This document shows, in pieces, positions 7,086-10,000 of a DNA stretch of 10,000 nt. This DNA comes from Penaeus vannamei. Taxonomy: Eukaryota; Arthropoda; Malacostraca; Decapoda; Penaeidae. Position numbers and translations under genes: made by a program. The notes under the pieces are model-generated. The model was not told the origin of the DNA. It saw only the letters and a list, made by a program, of their open reading frames with translations, and searched no databases. Where the stretch lies: the NCBI RefSeq assembly GCF_042767895.1, contig NC_091576.1, forward strand, positions 32,775,990-32,785,989. The letters run 5' to 3'. Numbering within the stretch: the first letter of the stretch is position 1; every line of letters starts with the position of its first letter.

Positions 7086-7946
7086 TCTCACATACTCACA
7101 CCATTTCCTTCTGTGTCTTTCTTTCTTTCTTTCTATACTTACTCATATCCCTTGCTTCTGTTCTTTCTATCTTTCTTTCTTTACATACTCACACCACCTC
7201 CTTCTGTATCTTTCTTTCTTTCTTTCTTTACATACTCATATTCCTTGCTTCTGTTCTCTCTATCTCTCTCTCTTCTTTCTTTCTTTCTTTACATACCCAT
7301 ATTCCTTGCTTCTGCTCTCTCTATCTTTCTCTCTTCTTTCTTTCTTTCTTTACATACTCATATTCCTTGCTTCTGTTCTTTCTATCTTTCTCTCTTCTTT
7401 CTTTCTTTCTTTACATACTCATATTCCTTGCTTCTGTTCTCTCTATCTTTCTCTCTTCTTTCTTTCTTTCTTTACATACGCATATTCCTTGCTTCTGCTC
7501 TCTCTATCTTTCTCTCTTCTTTCTTTCTTTCTTTACATACTCATATTCCTTGCTTCTGTTCTTTCTATCTTTCTCTCTTCTTTCTTTCTTTCTTTACATA
7601 CTCATATTCCTTGCTTCTGTTCTCTCTATCTTTCTCTCTTCTTTCTTTCTTTCTTTACATACGCATATTCCTTGCTTCTGTTCTTTCTATCTTTCTCTCT
7701 TCTTTCTTTCTTTCTTTACATACTCATATCCCTTGCTTCTGTTCTCTCTATCTTTCTCTCTTCTTTCTTTCTTTCTTTACATACTCATATTCCTTGCTTC
7801 TGTTCTTTCTATCTTTCTCTCTTCTTTCTTTCTTTCTTTACATACTCATATTCCTTGCTTCTGTTCTTTCTGTCTTTCTTTCTTTAAATACTCATATCCC
7901 TTGTTTCTGTTCTTTCTATCTTTCTCTCTTCTTTCTTTCTTTCTTT
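7086..7946 (+). repeat. 61-bp pyrimidine minisatellite, ~12 units plus edge copies
   Basis: The unit reads acatactcatattccttgc, ttctgttctttctatc, tttctctcttc and (TTTC)n. Starts fall at 7230, 7291, 7352, 7413, 7474, 7535, 7596, 7657, 7718, 7779 and 7840, giving ten intervals of exactly 61 bp. A unit shortened by 15 bp runs 7840-7885, a last unit fills 7886-7946, and shorter diverged copies (about 37-56 bp) lie at 7090-7229. Variants (actc/acgc/accc, gttctttc/gttctctc/gctctctc) follow a three-unit order. With few stops and a 61-bp period, three units encode a 61-residue Phe/Leu/Ser peptide repeat in every frame, which I regard as a shadow. Confidence 0.96.
7352..7717 (+). repeat. 183-bp higher-order repeat, two copies
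   Basis: Units 7352, 7413 and 7474 match units 7535, 7596 and 7657 in order. By eye the 183-bp blocks differ at only two positions, both in the third unit (gctctctcta against gttctttcta). This is closer than neighbouring units are to each other, so a three-unit block was duplicated. Confidence 0.82.
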
Positions 7947-8023
7947 GTGGGTGCGGCGTCCAAAAATTGCGGATTTCTTGTGAGCGAAAATCTGTATCGG
8001 CAAAATAGTTGTTATTACTGTTG

Positions 8024-8028
<5 letters not shown>
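7947..8028. other. Short unique stretch between minisatellite and poly-T
   Basis: About 80 bp starting gtgggtgcggcgtcc and ending gttgttattactgttgc. No recognised element. Confidence 0.4.
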
Positions 8029-8080
<52 letters not shown>

Positions 8081-8112
8081 TTTTTTTCTTTTTTTGCTTT
8101 TTTTTGTCTTGC
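8029..8112 (+). repeat. Long interrupted poly-T (poly-A on minus strand)
   Basis: T32, C, T26, C, T7, GC, then a further T run. On the minus strand this is a poly-A run of a length typical of retroposon tails. No target-site duplication or retroelement body could be recognised beside it, so a slippage origin is equally possible. Confidence 0.85.
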
Positions 8113-8132
8113 GTTGCGTTCTGTGTTTTGTC

Positions 8133-8164
8133 TTTGTTTTGTTGTTTGTTTGTTTGTTTGTTTG
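8133..8164 (+). repeat. (GTTT)n microsatellite
   Basis: gtttgtttgtttgtttg after a less regular ttgttttgttg. Confidence 0.85.
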
Positions 8165-8371
8165 CCTGGCTTGATAGTTTATATATATTTTTTTTTGTAT
8201 GATTGTATTCATGTGATTTTTGATGCGTATGTTTGCGATGTATAAAGATATTTATGAAAGGATATGAAGAAAGATTAAAAGAAAAGAAGAAGCGAAACAG
8301 ATGAGAAATGAATGGATAAATAAGAGAGAATATATGAAATTCACTTACTGGTACATTTACATCACTCCGAG
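8165..8371. other. AT-rich unique interval
   Basis: About 205 bp, T-rich then A-rich (gaaaggatatgaagaaag). A minus-strand frame across it runs into the poly-A and is Lys-rich, not a credible protein. Nothing else is seen. Confidence 0.45.
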
Positions 8372-8409
8372 TCCCCCCACCCCACCCCACCCCCACCCCA
8401 CCCCCTCCC
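8372..8409 (+). repeat. (CCCCA)n-like C-rich repeat
   Basis: Imperfect ccccac/cccca units, G-rich on the minus strand, with i-motif and G-quadruplex potential. Confidence 0.8.
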
Positions 8410-8486
8410 TTGACCCACGTGTGACTTCAAGCACGTGATGACAGGGCAAAATCACTCGCCCTTCCTGGGTGGGGCGGTGTATATAT
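8372..8486 (+). promoter_or_regulatory. Promoter-like cluster: CACCC repeats, two E-boxes, GC box, TATA-like
   Basis: A (CCCCA)n tract at 8372-8409 supplies several CACCC/KLF-type motifs. Two perfect CACGTG E-boxes lie at 8416-8421 and 8432-8437, 16 bp apart. GGGGCGG at 8471-8477 matches an Sp1-type GC box, and TATATAT follows at 8480-8486. The motifs fall in a canonical order within 115 bp. No initiator or downstream gene is evident, because a microsatellite follows at once. Individually these motifs are common, so this is suggestive only. Confidence 0.25.
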
Positions 8487-8491
8487 CTTGC

Positions 8492-8815
<324 letters not shown>

Positions 8816-8925
8816 ATATCTATCAATACGTATTTTTATATCTATTGATTGATTGATTCATCATTGTTTTTTTCTATCTATCTATGTGTGTAAATCTATT
8901 TATATCTATCTATCTATCCTTTGTT
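8816..8925 (+). repeat. Imperfect (ATCT)n and (GATT)n tetranucleotide repeats
   Basis: tatctatc runs at 8816-8825, 8874-8884 and 8903-8918, with a gattgattgatt run near 8846. AT-rich, no gene. Confidence 0.8.
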
Positions 8926-8932
8926 TTCCACC

Positions 8933-9167
8933 AAATACACATTTTTATTCTTCTATTTTTGTCACAGAAGATCAACAAACTAACTAATCTTTTTTTTTAC
9001 TTTTTTCCATCAAATACACTTTTTTATTATTCTATTTTTGTCACAGAAGATCAACAAACTAACTAATCTTTTTTTTTACTTTTTTTTCATCTAATACACT
9101 TTTTTATTATTCTATTTTTGTCACAAAAGATCAACAAACTAACTAATTTTTTTTTTTTTTACTTTCA
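8933..9167 (+). repeat. 79-80 bp AT-rich tandem repeat, three copies
   Basis: The unit reads aaatacacttttttatt, attctatttttgtcacagaa, gatcaacaaactaactaat, then a T run and acttttttc. Copies start at 8933, 9012 and 9092. The second and third are closest, and the first differs near its start (acatttttattcttc). The third ends differently, as ttactttcag followed by gtacgatgc. Confidence 0.93.
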
Positions 9168-9168
9168 G
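9133..9168 (+). promoter_or_regulatory. Splice-acceptor-like site (branch point, poly-T, CAG)
   Basis: aaactaactaat offers a good branch-point match (CTAAC), followed by a T tract and actttcag ending at 9168. After it, one frame from 9170 stays open for 32 codons to a TGA at 9266-9268. The peptide is unremarkable and has no recognised domain. The first two repeat copies share the branch-like motif and T run but lack the CAG. It could be the last exon of a gene upstream of the window, or chance. Confidence 0.18.
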
Positions 9169-9207
9169 GTACGATGCTGAACAATGTTTTTTTTCTTTCC
9201 GGCTAAA

Positions 9208-9223
9208 TTTGGAATTTTCCGCT
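9208..9223 (+). repeat. Left arm of a 16-bp perfect inverted repeat
   Basis: tttggaattttccgct is the exact reverse complement of 9663-9678. Weaker similarity extends outward (ccgg..taaa) and inward (caactca). The arms enclose an AT-rich tandem array. The arrangement resembles a short non-autonomous element of about 470 bp, but no target duplication was found. Confidence 0.6.
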
Positions 9224-9273
9224 GTCATTCAACTCAGATTTAGTGACTTCATGAGCAATAATAAATGAATGCG

Positions 9274-9620
9274 TTTACGAATTAATTAGATAACATTTAA
9301 TTAGAATTCGAGAGAAGAAACAGTTCATGGTATATTAACAGCCTCTTGAAGGGATTAATATTTTTTAACGAATTAATTAGATAAGAAATTATCAGAACTT
9401 GAGAAAAATATATAATATTTTTTAACGAATGAATTAGATACGAAATTATCAGAACTTGAGAAAAATATTTAATATTTTTTAACGAATTAATTAGATAAGA
9501 AATTATCAGAACTTGAGAAAAATATTTTTTAACGAATTAATTAGATAAGAAATTATCAAAACTTGAGAAAAGTGCGTATTAACGAAGGGATTAATATTTC
9601 TTTTAAAAGATAATTAGATG
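9274..9620 (+). repeat. AT-rich 50-57 bp tandem array with diverged edge units
   Basis: Core units begin aacgaattaattagataag and contain aaattatcagaacttgag. Starts at 9367, 9424, 9481 and 9531 give intervals of 57, 57, 50 and 50 bp, with a partial unit at 9581. A longer diverged unit of about 93 bp starts at 9274. The motif gaagggattaatattt occurs on both sides, at 9348 and 9584, and ttaattagaattcgag (9298) resembles ttaattagagttttgag (9626), so the array sits between repeated edges. Confidence 0.9.
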
Positions 9621-9662
9621 ACTCTTAATTAGAGTTTTGAGTTGGAATACGAATCTGATACA

Positions 9663-9678
9663 AGCGGAAAATTCCAAA
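9663..9678 (-). repeat. Right arm of the 16-bp perfect inverted repeat
   Basis: agcggaaaattccaaa pairs with 9208-9223. Confidence 0.6.
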
Positions 9679-9807
9679 AATTACCATCGGACTCTCCCAG
9701 AGGTATGTTAATTGGCGTCGTGTTCCTTATGTTAATAATTACGGACTTTGAAGGGGCCTTTGGAGATTGTCCTCGATAAGGTGGAGGCTTAGGCGGGTCG
9801 GTGTGCT
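9679..9807. other. Short unique interval
   Basis: About 130 bp of mixed sequence (ttaattggcgtcgtg, ggggcctttggagattg). No gene or motif recognised. Confidence 0.4.
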
Positions 9808-9885
9808 TGCTGGTGTCGTGTGTGCGTGTGTGTGGGTGTGGAGGGGGGGGGTGTGCGTGTGTGTGTGTGCGTGTGTTTATGTTTT

Positions 9886-9950
<65 letters not shown>
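9808..9950 (+). repeat. (GT)n microsatellite, imperfect then perfect
   Basis: Interrupted GT repeats with a G run at 9841-9850, then about 31 perfect TG units at roughly 9889-9950. Z-DNA prone. Confidence 0.95.
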
Positions 9951-9960
<10 letters not shown>

Positions 9961-10000
9961 CAGAGACAGAGACAGAGACAGAGACAGAGACAGAGACAGA
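9951..10000 (+). repeat. (GACAGA)n hexanucleotide repeat, runs off window
   Basis: A short GA run followed by at least six gacaga units that continue past the window end. It forms a compound array with the preceding (GT)n. Confidence 0.93.

Noticed and set aside
7008..8174. 388-residue + strand open frame, Phe/Leu/Ser-rich with apparent 61-residue repeats and membrane-like segments
   Set aside because: It is the 61-bp minisatellite read through: three units make 183 bp, or 61 codons, and all three frames are open. Pyrimidine-rich DNA cannot easily form stops, and the frame ends in poly-T encoded Phe.

Overview
This window looks like non-coding, repeat-dense DNA from a eukaryote, most likely an invertebrate animal. 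I found no protein-coding gene, rRNA or complete tRNA that I would defend. The extreme density of long (AG/CT)n, (GT)n, (AAT)n and (TTTC)n microsatellites, mixed with purine-only minisatellites, resembles the known composition of decapod crustacean genomes, especially penaeid shrimp. That assignment is an inference from composition, not from a marker gene. Every long open frame lies in pyrimidine-only, purine-only or GT-rich DNA, where stop codons are rare or impossible, and it translates to Ser/Leu, Arg/Glu, Lys-rich or Cys/Val runs.

Layout, left half. A degenerate TG stretch and a G-rich 27-bp repeat (1-250) lead into a pyrimidine tract and a (TC)n array (340-710). Next comes a ~99-bp inverted repeat whose arms (711-809 and 1320-1418) enclose a ~510-bp AT-rich spacer and whose outer sides both run into long (CT/GA)n arrays. 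A ~650-bp low-repeat stretch (1525-2173) follows. A G-rich/C-rich hairpin-capable pair (2174-2286) precedes an eight-copy minisatellite with a nearly invariant 56-bp period (2338-2783), a dimeric ~92-100-bp purine repeat and a 92-bp (GA)n. After a 120-bp CpG-rich island (3181-3300) lies a G/T-rich ~75-bp minisatellite (3314-3900), and then the strand bias flips to a (TCC)-type pyrimidine tract (3977-4600).

Layout, right half. Purine-rich DNA with a ~70-bp degenerate repeat (4705-5575), a short T-rich unique piece, an interrupted (GT)n array (5811-5995), a (CT)n array, a 200-bp unique piece and a G-rich GGA/GGT tract (6413-7010) come next. The pyrimidine-rich 61-bp minisatellite at 7086-7946 holds ten successive intervals of exactly 61 bp and a recognisable 183-bp three-unit higher-order repeat. 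It is followed by an interrupted poly-T, AT-rich sequence, a small cluster of promoter-like motifs (8372-8486), a tandem duplication of which only one copy carries a long (TTTC)n(TC)n array (8492-8815), a three-copy ~80-bp repeat ending in a splice-acceptor-like site (8933-9168), and an AT-rich ~50-57-bp array inside a 16-bp perfect inverted repeat (9208-9678). The window closes on a compound (GT)n/(GACAGA)n array.

The main biology visible is repeat evolution: regular minisatellites with embedded microsatellites, higher-order units, inverted repeats that may mark non-autonomous elements, and alternating purine/pyrimidine blocks able to form triplexes, G-quadruplexes or R-loops. I see no cooperating set of genes and no evidence for a new protein system.
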